A stretch of 64,000 bases of DNA from Hymenobacter sp. BT559 (GTDB taxonomy: Bacteria > Bacteroidota > Bacteroidia > Cytophagales > Hymenobacteraceae): assembly GCF_016427535.1 (NCBI RefSeq), contig NZ_JAELXV010000001.1, positions 186,001 through 250,000 on the forward strand, in the 5' to 3' direction. A program made the translations under genes and the position numbers. Numbering within the stretch: position 1 is the first letter of the stretch; each line of letters begins with the position of its first letter. The notes beneath the pieces were generated by a model. The model was given only the letters and a program-made list of their open reading frames with translations. It had not been told where the DNA came from and did no database searches. Positions 16,979 through 24,655 of this stretch are shown one piece after another.

Positions 16979-18034
16979 CTACGCGGAGGCAGCTTGGGAA
17001 GAAACAACGGCCGGCCGCTGCTCGTGCAACAGCTGGTCCAGAACAGCGGCGGTTTGGTCGGGGTAGTGCACGGGCACCGGCTGGCCTTGCCACAGCCAGT
17101 CATCGACCACCGATAGGCTTTTGTGCTTGAAGTTTTTGATGACGGGCACGCCTAGGTGGGCCAGCGCGGCGGCATTGCACTGCTGCTCGTACTGCTGCTT
17201 CATGGGCATCACCAGCAGCTTTTTGCCCAGGAACAACGCCTCGGCAGGGGTTTCGAAGCCGGCGCCGCAGAGCACCCCCTCGGCCCGCGCCAGGCTATCG
17301 AGAAAGGCTGGGCCGCTCACGGGCCACACGCGCACATTGCCGTAGGTGGCGGGCGCGTGGCTGTGCTTACTGAAGATTTCCCAGCGCGTGCGACGGCTCA
17401 GGTAGCGCAGGCGGGCCACCAGGGTTGCCTCTTCAAAAGCGGGCAGGTACACAGTGTAGTGGCCATCATTAGTGGGCGTGAGGGCCCGCACCTGCTGCCG
17501 AATGACGGGCGTGGCAATGCCCGGCGCATAAGCCTGAAAATGGAAGCCGTACTGGGCCGTACTAGGCGCATAGTGGCGCAGTACGGCCCGGCCGGCGGGG
17601 TCTTCGGACTTGGGGCGGGGGGCGGCGGGGTGCAGCACGGCGCTCTGGTGGCTGAGGGCCACGCAGGGCACCCCACGCAGCCGGCACGCCCAACTCGATA
17701 CGGGCTCAAAATCACTGATGACCAAGTCGTAGTCGCGCACGGGCAAGTGCCTTATCTCGTGCACAAAGCGCGCCGAGTTGAACTGCTGCACGGTCTTGAC
17801 AAAATTGATACCACCCTTTTTGCCAAATAAAAAGCCCATGCCCCGTGCCTGGTAGCGCACCTCGAAGGGCAGCGCGAGGTCGGCGGGCGGCCCGCTCACC
17901 AGCACATCGAGCTGGTCGCAGCGGTCTTGCAGCAGCGGCACTATGTCGAAGGCCCGGCTAAGATGGCCATTGCCGGTGCCCTGGATGGCGTAAAGGATTC
18001 GCAACGTGTAATTATAAAATTGACCTAAGGCCAT
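16979..18034 (-). CDS. MurG-like glycosyltransferase (glycosyl transferase family 1_3 type)
   Basis: A GT-B fold protein. It shows LRILYAIQGTGNGHLSRAF near the N-terminus (the GxGNGHxxR motif), DYDLVISDFEPVSSWACRL in the first lobe, and VLCGAGFETPAEALFLGKKLLVMPMKQQYEQQ plus HLGVPVI in the second, the nucleotide-sugar pocket. Relatives transfer sugars from UDP donors onto lipids or polymers. ATG 18034 is within the left margin of a repeat element; a TTG at 18004 would give the more typical MRILYAIQGTG start and may be the real one. It lies directly upstream of GH1 with a 6-base gap. Confidence 0.8.
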   Translation of the reverse strand: MALGQFYNYTLRILYAIQGTGNGHLSRAFDIVPLLQDRCDQLDVLVSGPPADLALPFEVRYQARGMGFLFGKKGGINFVKTVQQFNSARFVHEIRHLPVRDYDLVISDFEPVSSWACRLRGVPCVALSHQSAVLHPAAPRPKSEDPAGRAVLRHYAPSTAQYGFHFQAYAPGIATPVIRQQVRALTPTNDGHYTVYLPAFEEATLVARLRYLSRRTRWEIFSKHSHAPATYGNVRVWPVSGPAFLDSLARAEGVLCGAGFETPAEALFLGKKLLVMPMKQQYEQQCNAAALAHLGVPVIKNFKHKSLSVVDDWLWQGQPVPVHYPDQTAAVLDQLLHEQRPAVVSSQAASA

Positions 18035-18035
18035 C

Positions 18036-18131
18036 TGTCATGCAGCGCGCAGCGAAGCATCTCGCTCGCACCGTTGCTGACGCAAGGGTTTACTGCAGCA
18101 CGCGAGATGCTTCGCTGCGCGCTGCATGACA
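18036..18131. repeat. Intergenic palindrome, GCGCAGCGAAGCA family, copy 1
   Basis: Perfect 30-bp arms (18036-18065 and 18102-18131) flank a 36-base centre between the LpxH-like and glycosyltransferase genes. The arm core GCGCAGCGAAGCA is shared with the element at 47097-47179. Confidence 0.9.
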
Positions 18132-18135
18132 ATGG

Positions 18136-19023
18136 TTATTTCAGCTTAAACTCGGCTAGTAGCCCTTCCAGCAGCGTGGCGGCGTCGGCATCGGCAGCCA
18201 AGTCGGTGGGGTCGGGGAGGGCCTCGGTAGCGTGGTGCTGGGTGGGGTCCTGGTGGTAGTGGTAGAGCTGCCAGCCGGCCTCGGCAGTGTATTCTAGCGC
18301 CGTTAGGTTTTCGACCCAATCGCCGGAGTTGAGGTAGGCGACGGGGCCTTTTTCGGTGGCGAGCGTTTTGATTTCGGGCTGGTGAATGTGGCCGCAAGCC
18401 ACATATTGGTAGCCTTCGTCAGCGGCAATGTCGGCGGCGGTCTGCTCGAAGTTGGTGATGGCGGCCACGGCCGTTTTTACGCGTTCCTTCACCAGCTTCG
18501 ACAAGGCTACCCTAGGGCGGCCTATCTTGGCCAAGAGAAAGTTAGCGAAGCGGTTGAGCAGGATAAGCAGGTCGTAGCCCTTGCCGCCGAGCTTGGCCAG
18601 CCAACGCGCGTGGCGCATGGTCACGTCGAAAACATCGCCGTGAAACAGCCAGGTACGGCCGTGGGGTAGGTCGAGCACCAGCTTGTTGTCCAAGTGAAAA
18701 TTGCCCAGCTTCAGGCCCGCAAACTTGCGCAGCAGCTCGTCGTGGTTGCCGGTGAGGTAGTAGATTTTGGTGCCCTTAGCGGCGCGGGCGGCCAAGTGGC
18801 GCACCACGCGCATGTGGGCTGGCGGCCAGTAGTTTTTCGAAAACTGCCAGATGTCCACAATGTCGCCATTGAGCACCAGCACCTCGGGCCGAATACTCTT
18901 GAGGTAGCGCAACAGCTCAGGGGCGTGGCAGCCGTAGGTGCCTAGGTGCACATCGCTCACCACGGCCACTTGTACGCGGCGCTGCTTGGGCCGCCGCGCA
19001 GCCAGTACGGGCGTGGCCTTCAT
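18136..19023 (-). CDS. UDP-2,3-diacylglucosamine diphosphatase-like metallophosphoesterase (LpxH family)
   Basis: A 295-residue calcineurin-like phosphoesterase. The metal motifs are in order: VVSDVHLGTYG (DxH), VLNGDIVDIW (GD), LTGNHDE (GNH[DE]), LFHGDVFD and CGHIHQP (GHxH). The closest match is the LpxH/YbbF group, which cleaves UDP-2,3-diacylglucosamine to lipid X in lipid A synthesis; a related phosphatase of unknown substrate is possible. ATG 19023 gives the compact domain, and the upstream 80-residue ORF ends in an ATGA overlap with it. It heads the leftward cluster with the glycosyltransferase and GH1 enzyme, after a 101-base gap filled by a palindrome. Confidence 0.82.
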   Translation of the reverse strand: MKATPVLAARRPKQRRVQVAVVSDVHLGTYGCHAPELLRYLKSIRPEVLVLNGDIVDIWQFSKNYWPPAHMRVVRHLAARAAKGTKIYYLTGNHDELLRKFAGLKLGNFHLDNKLVLDLPHGRTWLFHGDVFDVTMRHARWLAKLGGKGYDLLILLNRFANFLLAKIGRPRVALSKLVKERVKTAVAAITNFEQTAADIAADEGYQYVACGHIHQPEIKTLATEKGPVAYLNSGDWVENLTALEYTAEAGWQLYHYHQDPTQHHATEALPDPTDLAADADAATLLEGLLAEFKLK

Positions 19024-19262
19024 AGCACGGTGCGGGTGGCAAGAAATGGCCGCACCCGGCGGGGCCGCACTGCCGCCCGGGCCGCGCACCGCGCACTACC
19101 CCGGAAGACCGAGCGCAGGCTACCTAGGACCGAACTGCCCTGGGCCAACCACCAAGCCAGCCAGAGAACCATGTAGAGAGCGGCATACGTTGCCCCCTTC
19201 TGCCAAGCCGCGAGAATACGCATAGCTGCCAGTGCTGCCCCGGAAAGGATGCGCGGTAGCAC
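19020..19262 (-). CDS. Possible small membrane protein upstream of LpxH-like gene
   Basis: An 80-residue frame with one hydrophobic segment (ATYAALYMVLWLAWWLAQG) and an Arg-rich tail. Its TGA overlaps the ATG of the LpxH-like gene (ATGA), the spacing expected of coupled operon genes. The basic tail and lack of a recognisable family argue against it. It is kept as a low-confidence call. Confidence 0.3.
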   Translation of the reverse strand: MLPRILSGAALAAMRILAAWQKGATYAALYMVLWLAWWLAQGSSVLGSLRSVFRGSARCAARAAVRPRRVRPFLATRTVL

Positions 19263-19366
19263 TAGCTCAAAATTCTGCCTAGTCTATGACGCGGTGATTA
19301 GCTTAGGATTACGCTTTTGTCAAAAAGTGAGCGCCGTTACTAGGCGTTAGTGGTTGCTGGCGCTGC

Positions 19367-19571
19367 TGGCGCGAGTTTAGTGCAACGCAACTCGTGCCGA
19401 AGCATAACGTGGAGGTTGTACCTCCACTGCTCGCAACACGGCAAGTTGTGCAGGAGGACGCAACAGGTATTAGTTAAATAGTCTAAACGCCGTTTTCTGC
19501 GGGCGCGGCAGTAGAGGCACAGCCTGCACGTTATGCTCCGGCACGAGTTGCGTTGCACTAAACTCGCGCCA
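19367..19571. mobile_element. MITE-like element with 44-bp terminal inverted repeats
   Basis: A 205-base unit. The arms at 19367-19410 and 19528-19571 are 44 bp each with a single mismatch, and the interior holds a GGAGG-TTGTA-CCTCC hairpin at 19411-19425. No coding capacity is credible: the 79-residue frame across it is Arg/Cys-rich noise. A shorter palindrome with the same outer sequence (GGCGCGAGTT) lies at 20068-20104, on the other side of the next gene. No target-site duplication was identified, so mobility is inferred from structure only. Confidence 0.55.
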
Positions 19572-19579
19572 GTGTACAA

Positions 19580-20002
19580 CTAAGTTTTTGCAGCTACCCA
19601 CCGGTAATAGAGCAGCCCGTAGAAGCTACCTGTCAGGCCAAATACCGCTATTTTCAGTAACAGTAACTGGCTAGTTTCGCTCCATTCGCCATCATCTAGC
19701 GCATAGCCGATACTGAAAAGTATAGCGAATAGAATTCCTAGCAGCCCGCCAATAACAATGGAAGTGGGCCATTGCTTTCGAAAATAACGCTGCAGCAGAT
19801 ACGCATGCAGCAATGCAAAAGGCATATAGATAAACCAGCCAAATATGGCAGCCATACCAAAAACGTAGCCAGATAACTTATTAAAGTGTATCGGCTTGCC
19901 ACCATAGGGCTGCGGATTAGTGTACTCTAAACAAGTGACTATTAAAGAGAAAAAGAGTAGGGAAGCGAGGATGGCTAGTGCAGCGCGAACTATTTTTCTC
20001 AT
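19580..20002 (-). CDS. Hypothetical four-helix membrane protein, low-GC
   Basis: A 140-residue integral membrane protein; the family is not recognised. Four hydrophobic segments are visible: ALAILASLLFFSLIVTC (8-24), VFGMAAIFGWFIYMPFALLHAY (47-68), IVIGGLLGILFAILFSIGYAL (82-102) and LLLLKIAVFGLTGSFYGLLYY (112-132). The gene is clearly lower in GC than its surroundings and is bracketed by inverted repeats of the same family (19367-19571 and 20068-20104). That arrangement suggests acquisition or rearrangement; function is unknown. Confidence 0.65.
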   Translation of the reverse strand: MRKIVRAALAILASLLFFSLIVTCLEYTNPQPYGGKPIHFNKLSGYVFGMAAIFGWFIYMPFALLHAYLLQRYFRKQWPTSIVIGGLLGILFAILFSIGYALDDGEWSETSQLLLLKIAVFGLTGSFYGLLYYRWVAAKT

Positions 20003-20067
20003 TGCTTCAACTACTAAGATGGTCTAGTGCGCTAAAAAGCGACAGTAGCGGCGTCGAAATACCATAT

Positions 20068-20104
20068 ACTGGCGCGAGTTACGCTGCGCTAAACTCGCGC
20101 CAGT
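20068..20104. repeat. Palindrome related to the 44-bp inverted-repeat element
   Basis: The 13-bp arms ACTGGCGCGAGTT (20068-20080) and its complement (20092-20104) are perfect. The arm matches the outer end of the element at 19367-19571. Confidence 0.75.
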
Positions 20105-20125
20105 GCATATGAATTAAGGATTGAA

Positions 20126-20177
20126 CAAAAACGCCGCTGCCGCCGCCTGGTAGCACCAGGGGCCGCAACGGCGTTTG
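20126..20177 (-). terminator. Terminator after pgi
   Basis: A long GC-rich hairpin with outer AAACGCCG/CGGCGTTT arms and an inner CCTGGT-AGC-ACCAGG stem, followed on the minus strand by a short T-run. It sits just past the pgi stop. Confidence 0.65.
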
Positions 20178-20202
20178 TTTGAATCTTAAAAGAAACCTAA
20201 GC

Positions 20203-21921
20203 TTACTTAGCCAACGCCTCTTGCAGCGCGGCTACCACTTTAGGTAGCGTCTGCTCGGCGTTGCCACCTAGGTCGATGTGCAGGGTGCGGCGCTGGTACT
20301 GCTGCAGGGTTTCGAGGTCGCCTTGGGCCTGGGCATTCTCGAAGGTGCCGAACGAGTAGGAGCGGCCGGGCAGCGGCAATTCTACCGGGCTCTGGTGCGT
20401 GAACTGCACAAACAGACCCGTGTTGGGGCCGCCCTTGTGGTACTGGCCGGTCGAGTGCAGGAAGCGCGGGCCGTAGCCCGAGGTAGTGGCAATGTGCAGG
20501 TTTTCCTGCACCAGCTTGCGGAACTCCTGCAGCTCAGCGCTGATGGCGTCCGACTCGGTGAGGTAGGCTTGCAGGTTCACGAAGTCGCCAGCTTTGGCCT
20601 GGTCGAAGAAGGCTTTGAGGGTGCCCACAGCGCCGTTGCCCTTGGCATCGGTGAAGTAGCTTACGCCATCGGCTTCGGCGGCAGCGGCGGGGCCGGCGGG
20701 CAGGTGGCCCTGCTCCTGCACCACCTTCATCACGCGGTCGGTGGCAGTTTTGCTTTCCTGCACGTTGGGCTGGTCGAAGGGGTTGATGCGCAGCACGGCG
20801 CCGGCTACGGCCGTGCCCACTTCCCAGCGGAAAAACTCGGCGCCTAGGTCGAGCGGCTCCTTCATCAGGATGGTCACCACGGGGTGGCCAGCGTCTTCCA
20901 GGGTCTTCAGCTTATTGCGGTTTTCGGTGTCGGGGGTGTCTTCGTAGCCCACGTACACGAATAGGCGGTCGTGGCCGTAGACCTCGGGCGTGCCCAGGGG
21001 CTCGCCGGCTACGGGCAGTACGCCCTTGCCTTCTTTGCCGGTGCTCTCGGCCAGCAACTGCTCTAGCCACAGACCTAGGTCGTGTAGTTTCTCGGGCACT
21101 ACCAGGGTCAGCTTGTCGCGGCCTTGCTTCGAAAGCACGCCCATGGTGGCGCCCAGTTGCAGGCCGGGGTTGTCTTGCACGGCGCCTTCGCTGCCGCAGG
21201 CACGCATCATAGCCACGGCGCGGTCGAGCAGTTCGGCGATGTTGATGCCGTAGAGTGCGGCCGGCACTAGGCCGAAGTACGTGAGGGCCGAGAAGCGGCC
21301 GCCAACCTCGGCGAAGTTCAGGAAGATTTTGCGGTAGCCCTCGTTGGTGGCGTTGGTCACGAACTTGGAGCCGGGGTCGGTGATGGCCACGAAGTTTTCG
21401 CCGGCTTTGTCACCCTTAATTTCCTTGAGCTTGGCGTAGAAATAATCGCCGAAAGCCAGCGGCTCGGCCGTGGTGCCTGACTTACTGGCTACGATAAACA
21501 AGGTCTTGTCGAGCGGTACCGACTGCTCAATCTGCTGCACCGTGCCGGGGTCGGTGGTGTCGAGCACCGAGATGGGCAGGCCGCCATTAGCGCGCTCAAA
21601 CGACTTCTCGAACACAATCGGGGCCATGGTGCTGCCGCCCATGCCCATTACCACTACGTGCTCAAAGCCAGCCTCTTTTACCTCTTTTACGAACGCCTCG
21701 ATTTCGGGCACGGCTTGCTGCATGGTTTCCGCCACGTGCGTCCAGCCCATAAAGCTGCGGATGCTTTCCTGGCCTTCGGCGCTATCGGTCCACAGGGTAG
21801 CCTCCTTTTGCCAGAAGCCGGCGGTGAAATTCTTAGCGTTCAGGTCGTTGATTTCAGCCGTGATGGCTTCCTGGTACTGGCCTAGGTGGTAGGTGGCCGG
21901 GGAAATGCTCGGGGATGACAT
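20203..21921 (-). CDS. pgi: Glucose-6-phosphate isomerase
   Basis: A 572-residue sugar isomerase with two SIS subdomains. It interconverts glucose-6-phosphate and fructose-6-phosphate. Visible marks are VVVMGMGGSTMAPIVFEKSF, VLDTTDPGTV, FIVASKSGTTAEPLAFGDYF (phosphate-binding Ser/Thr loop), FVAITDPGS, VGGRFSALTYFG (catalytic Glu/Arg region is in this area) and SGYGPRFLHSTGQYHKGGPN near the C-terminus. The pattern is that of the PGI half of fused transaldolase/PGI proteins, here as a stand-alone enzyme. It ends in a terminator; the upstream cupin gene has its own terminator, so pgi is probably monocistronic. Confidence 0.88.
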   Translation of the reverse strand: MSSPSISPATYHLGQYQEAITAEINDLNAKNFTAGFWQKEATLWTDSAEGQESIRSFMGWTHVAETMQQAVPEIEAFVKEVKEAGFEHVVVMGMGGSTMAPIVFEKSFERANGGLPISVLDTTDPGTVQQIEQSVPLDKTLFIVASKSGTTAEPLAFGDYFYAKLKEIKGDKAGENFVAITDPGSKFVTNATNEGYRKIFLNFAEVGGRFSALTYFGLVPAALYGINIAELLDRAVAMMRACGSEGAVQDNPGLQLGATMGVLSKQGRDKLTLVVPEKLHDLGLWLEQLLAESTGKEGKGVLPVAGEPLGTPEVYGHDRLFVYVGYEDTPDTENRNKLKTLEDAGHPVVTILMKEPLDLGAEFFRWEVGTAVAGAVLRINPFDQPNVQESKTATDRVMKVVQEQGHLPAGPAAAAEADGVSYFTDAKGNGAVGTLKAFFDQAKAGDFVNLQAYLTESDAISAELQEFRKLVQENLHIATTSGYGPRFLHSTGQYHKGGPNTGLFVQFTHQSPVELPLPGRSYSFGTFENAQAQGDLETLQQYQRRTLHIDLGGNAEQTLPKVVAALQEALAK

Positions 21922-21970
21922 GAGAGAAAGTGTTTGGTACTCGGTAAGAACTTGAATTTTCTAAGAACAA

Positions 21971-22019
21971 AGAAAACGAGTGTTCTGCTGGCCTAAAGGA
22001 AGCAAAACACTCGTTTTCT
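21971..22019 (-). terminator. Terminator after the cupin gene
   Basis: A perfect 14-bp stem (AGAAAACGAGTGTT at 21971-21984 and its complement at 22006-22019) lies between the cupin stop and the pgi start. Confidence 0.75.
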
Positions 22020-22047
22020 CATGGTGCTAGTCTACGTCAACTAGCGC

Positions 22048-22554
22048 CTAGCGGCCAAAATCATCTTGCACGCGCACGATATCGTCCTCGTCGGAGGGCT
22101 GGTTGGCGTCGGTGTGCTGCCAGATTTCGGCAATCACGCCCCAGCCATCGAGGCCCACCAGGCGGTGGCGCTCGCCTTGCTTCAGCACGATGAGCGCGCC
22201 TGGCTCGTACGATTTTACTTCGCCTTCCTCGTCGGTGGGGCTGGTAGCCACGCCCACGGGGCCCTGCACTACTTTCCAAATCTCGGCGCGGCGGAAGTGG
22301 TACTGCCAGCTCAGGCGCTGGTTGGGGGCCACGAGCAGCACCTTGGGGCTCAGCTTGCCCGAAATGCGTAGCTCGTCCACCGAGCGGCCATCGAAATATT
22401 TATCGGCAAAGGCCTGGGCCTGGCTTTCGTCAATCACGAAGAAGCCGCCCCAGGGGCGCGTCTGGTCCTGCTGGGCCACGGTAAAGCCCTGCTCGGCGAG
22501 CGTGTTGGCAATTTCCTGAAAGCGGGCTGCTTTAGAAGTGTCTTGGTCGGACAT
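22048..22554 (-). CDS. Phosphomannose-isomerase-type cupin
   Basis: A 168-residue cupin. TRPWGGFFVIDE (about residues 32-43) and QRLSWQYHFRRAEIWKVVQGPV (about 78-99) match the C-terminal isomerase domain of type II mannose-6-phosphate isomerase/GDP-mannose pyrophosphorylase; VLKQGERHRLVG gives the second cupin motif. Here the cupin stands alone. The metal-binding HxH set is altered to YHFRRAE, so activity is uncertain. Bacteroidota proteins of this type are often labelled phosphoheptose or mannose-6-phosphate isomerase. It starts 15 bases after the T9SS type B gene stop, consistent with co-transcription. Confidence 0.72.
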   Translation of the reverse strand: MSDQDTSKAARFQEIANTLAEQGFTVAQQDQTRPWGGFFVIDESQAQAFADKYFDGRSVDELRISGKLSPKVLLVAPNQRLSWQYHFRRAEIWKVVQGPVGVATSPTDEEGEVKSYEPGALIVLKQGERHRLVGLDGWGVIAEIWQHTDANQPSDEDDIVRVQDDFGR

Positions 22555-22569
22555 GAGAGAGAAAAGAGG

Positions 22570-24627
22570 TTATTTAAGGATGGTGATGGTGCCGGTTTGG
22601 CGTAAAGGCTGGCCGTCTTCGCCCTGCAGGTCGAAGCGCCACACGTAGGTCGCGTTTACCGGGGCGTGGCCATTGATGGAGCCATCCCAGGTTTGGGCGC
22701 GGTCGGTGGAGCGGAATACTTCCTGCCCGTTGCGGTCAACGACAATAAAGGTGAAGTTTTGCAAATATCTACCTTTTAACTCAAGCACGTCGTTGAGGCC
22801 GTCGCCGTTGGGCGTGAAGGCGGTGGGCATTACCAGCCGCGGGCGGCGCGTGAGGGTGCCCACGTTGGAGTAGCTGAAGGTGCCCACGGGCAAGCCGGCG
22901 CCGCTGGCCACTACGCGGTAGCGCAAAATCTGGCGGTCGAGGGGCGGGGCCGAGTCGAGGTAGGTAAGGCCGGTAAGCGGCGCGCTGGTGGCCAGCACCG
23001 TGCCATCGGCGGCCAGCGTCAGCACTTGGTAGGTGGCCCCCACGGCCGGGCCGCCTGGCCCCTGAAAAGCCGACCAGCGCAGCTGGGCCGATTGTCCCTC
23101 GGGGTCGGCGGCCTCTACCGTAAGCAGCGCGGGGCAGGAGGATGGACTAGCGGCCGAGACATTGCCGCAGGTGTCGCGTAGCGTAGCCGTGTAGCAAGGC
23201 GGCGCGGCCAGTAGCGTACCTAGGGCGGTGGAGTCGCGCACGCTGAGGCGGGCCGTGCCCGCGCGGCCAGTACGCAGCGGGGCATACGCCACCGGCGCCC
23301 CACCGCTCGCCTGCCGGTTAATAATCAGCTGTCCGCCCGCGCCAAAAGTGGTGGCGCTCGCGCCGGGCGTGGCCGTTAGTACCACCCGGTTGCGGAGGTC
23401 AAACGATGCCACTAGCAAAGGAGCAGGCGGTGGGGTAGAGGATTGAGCGCTGAGGGTGAGCGGGTTCGACACCGTTTGGCCGCCCGGCAGCGTGGCGGTG
23501 AGGCGGTAGGTGTAAGCTGTGCCGCACTGCACGTTGGCATCTACATAGGTAGTAGCCGAGCCCGCCAGCGGCAGCACCACGCCATCGTTGCGGGCTAGCG
23601 AGTAACTTACGGCGGTGACCCGGCCGTAGAGGTCGAAGGTGAGCGTATTGCGCCCGTTGTCGGCTGTGCCGCTTAGCCCTAGGGTAGGTATTTCGGCCGA
23701 AGCCGCCGTATTGCCGCAGGCATCGGTGCGCACTAGGCGGTAGCGGCCCGGCGGCACTTGCCCTACTTCAAAGCCCGCTACAGGCGCGCCAATGTTGGCC
23801 GGGATGCCTGGCACGTTCTGGTAGGGCTGGCCTGCGGTTTGAGCTTGCAGCGTATAGGTGAAGCCGGCTGGTATTTGCGCCAGCGCAAACTGGGCCGGTC
23901 CGCCGCTGGCTGTTGCGCCCGTGCGCGTAAGCCGCTCCAACACTGGCGTCTGGGCCACTGGCAGAGTCAGGGTTAGCGTAGTGCTTTGGGTGCACGAACT
24001 GCCCGCGACGCTGCCCGTCACCGCAAACGTATTGGCCACGCCCGGCGCGATGGCCACCGGTTGGTTGGTCAGGGGCTGCGGGGCGGCGCCATTTATGCGC
24101 ACGGTGTACTGGTCGTAGCCCGAGTTGAGCAGCGTGATGAGGGCGGTATTATTTGCGCAGGCCGCCACGGTGAAGCCGGGCGGCGTGGGCGATACTACTT
24201 GGTAGTTGCGGATATAGGCCACGCCCGCCCCGCCCGTGCCCGAACTGGGGTCGGGGTTAGAAAGCTCAAAAACCGTGACCGGACCTACGTCGGCGGCGGT
24301 GGGCGTGTAGGTAGTGACGCCCGCTTGGGTAGTGGGTAGGCAGTTATTAGGAATAGCGTTGGCGCCCTTCACGACCTGGTAGTAAAGTAGGTCGAGCCGG
24401 GTAGGCGTCCCCCGGCAGTCCGACTGCACAAAGCGCACTGGGCAGCCCACCGTTAGCGTGCGCACCTCCTGACCAGTGCCAGCATCGACCACCCGAAAGG
24501 GCTCGGGGCAGTTAGCCGGGGGCGGGGTAGGGCAGGCGTTTTGGCTGCGTGCGGCCAGGGCCGCCAGCCACAGCACGAGTAGCAGGCCCAGGCGCGGCAG
24601 CCCCAAAGAAGCGGAGAGTTTTTTCAT
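22570..24627 (-). CDS. T9SS type B secreted protein with gliding-motility C-terminal domain
   Basis: A 685-residue secreted protein. A signal peptide ends near ALAARSQ, followed by several beta-sandwich, fibronectin-like segments (cysteine pairs such as DACGNTAAS and DTCGNVSAAS). The last ~90 residues are the gliding-motility-associated C-terminal domain (MPTAFTPNGDGLNDVLELKG onward, with FTFIVVDRNGQEVF and NATYVWRFDLQ), the sorting signal for the type IX secretion system, type B. It is probably exported and anchored or released at the surface as an adhesin. The ATG at 24627 is preferred over an in-frame start at 24687. The upstream lyase-like gene ends 28 bases before it. Confidence 0.87.
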   Translation of the reverse strand: MKKLSASLGLPRLGLLLVLWLAALAARSQNACPTPPPANCPEPFRVVDAGTGQEVRTLTVGCPVRFVQSDCRGTPTRLDLLYYQVVKGANAIPNNCLPTTQAGVTTYTPTAADVGPVTVFELSNPDPSSGTGGAGVAYIRNYQVVSPTPPGFTVAACANNTALITLLNSGYDQYTVRINGAAPQPLTNQPVAIAPGVANTFAVTGSVAGSSCTQSTTLTLTLPVAQTPVLERLTRTGATASGGPAQFALAQIPAGFTYTLQAQTAGQPYQNVPGIPANIGAPVAGFEVGQVPPGRYRLVRTDACGNTAASAEIPTLGLSGTADNGRNTLTFDLYGRVTAVSYSLARNDGVVLPLAGSATTYVDANVQCGTAYTYRLTATLPGGQTVSNPLTLSAQSSTPPPAPLLVASFDLRNRVVLTATPGASATTFGAGGQLIINRQASGGAPVAYAPLRTGRAGTARLSVRDSTALGTLLAAPPCYTATLRDTCGNVSAASPSSCPALLTVEAADPEGQSAQLRWSAFQGPGGPAVGATYQVLTLAADGTVLATSAPLTGLTYLDSAPPLDRQILRYRVVASGAGLPVGTFSYSNVGTLTRRPRLVMPTAFTPNGDGLNDVLELKGRYLQNFTFIVVDRNGQEVFRSTDRAQTWDGSINGHAPVNATYVWRFDLQGEDGQPLRQTGTITILK

Positions 24628-24655
24628 AACCAGCAGCACAACGCTGGGGCGGCTC

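Noticed and set aside
17156..17830. 224-residue plus-strand ORF
   Set aside because: Antisense to the MurG-like glycosyltransferase, Gly/His/Ala-rich, with no recognisable motif.
19340..19579. 79-residue ORF on the minus strand
   Set aside because: It lies across the 44-bp inverted-repeat element and has the Arg/Cys-rich look of translated repeat DNA.
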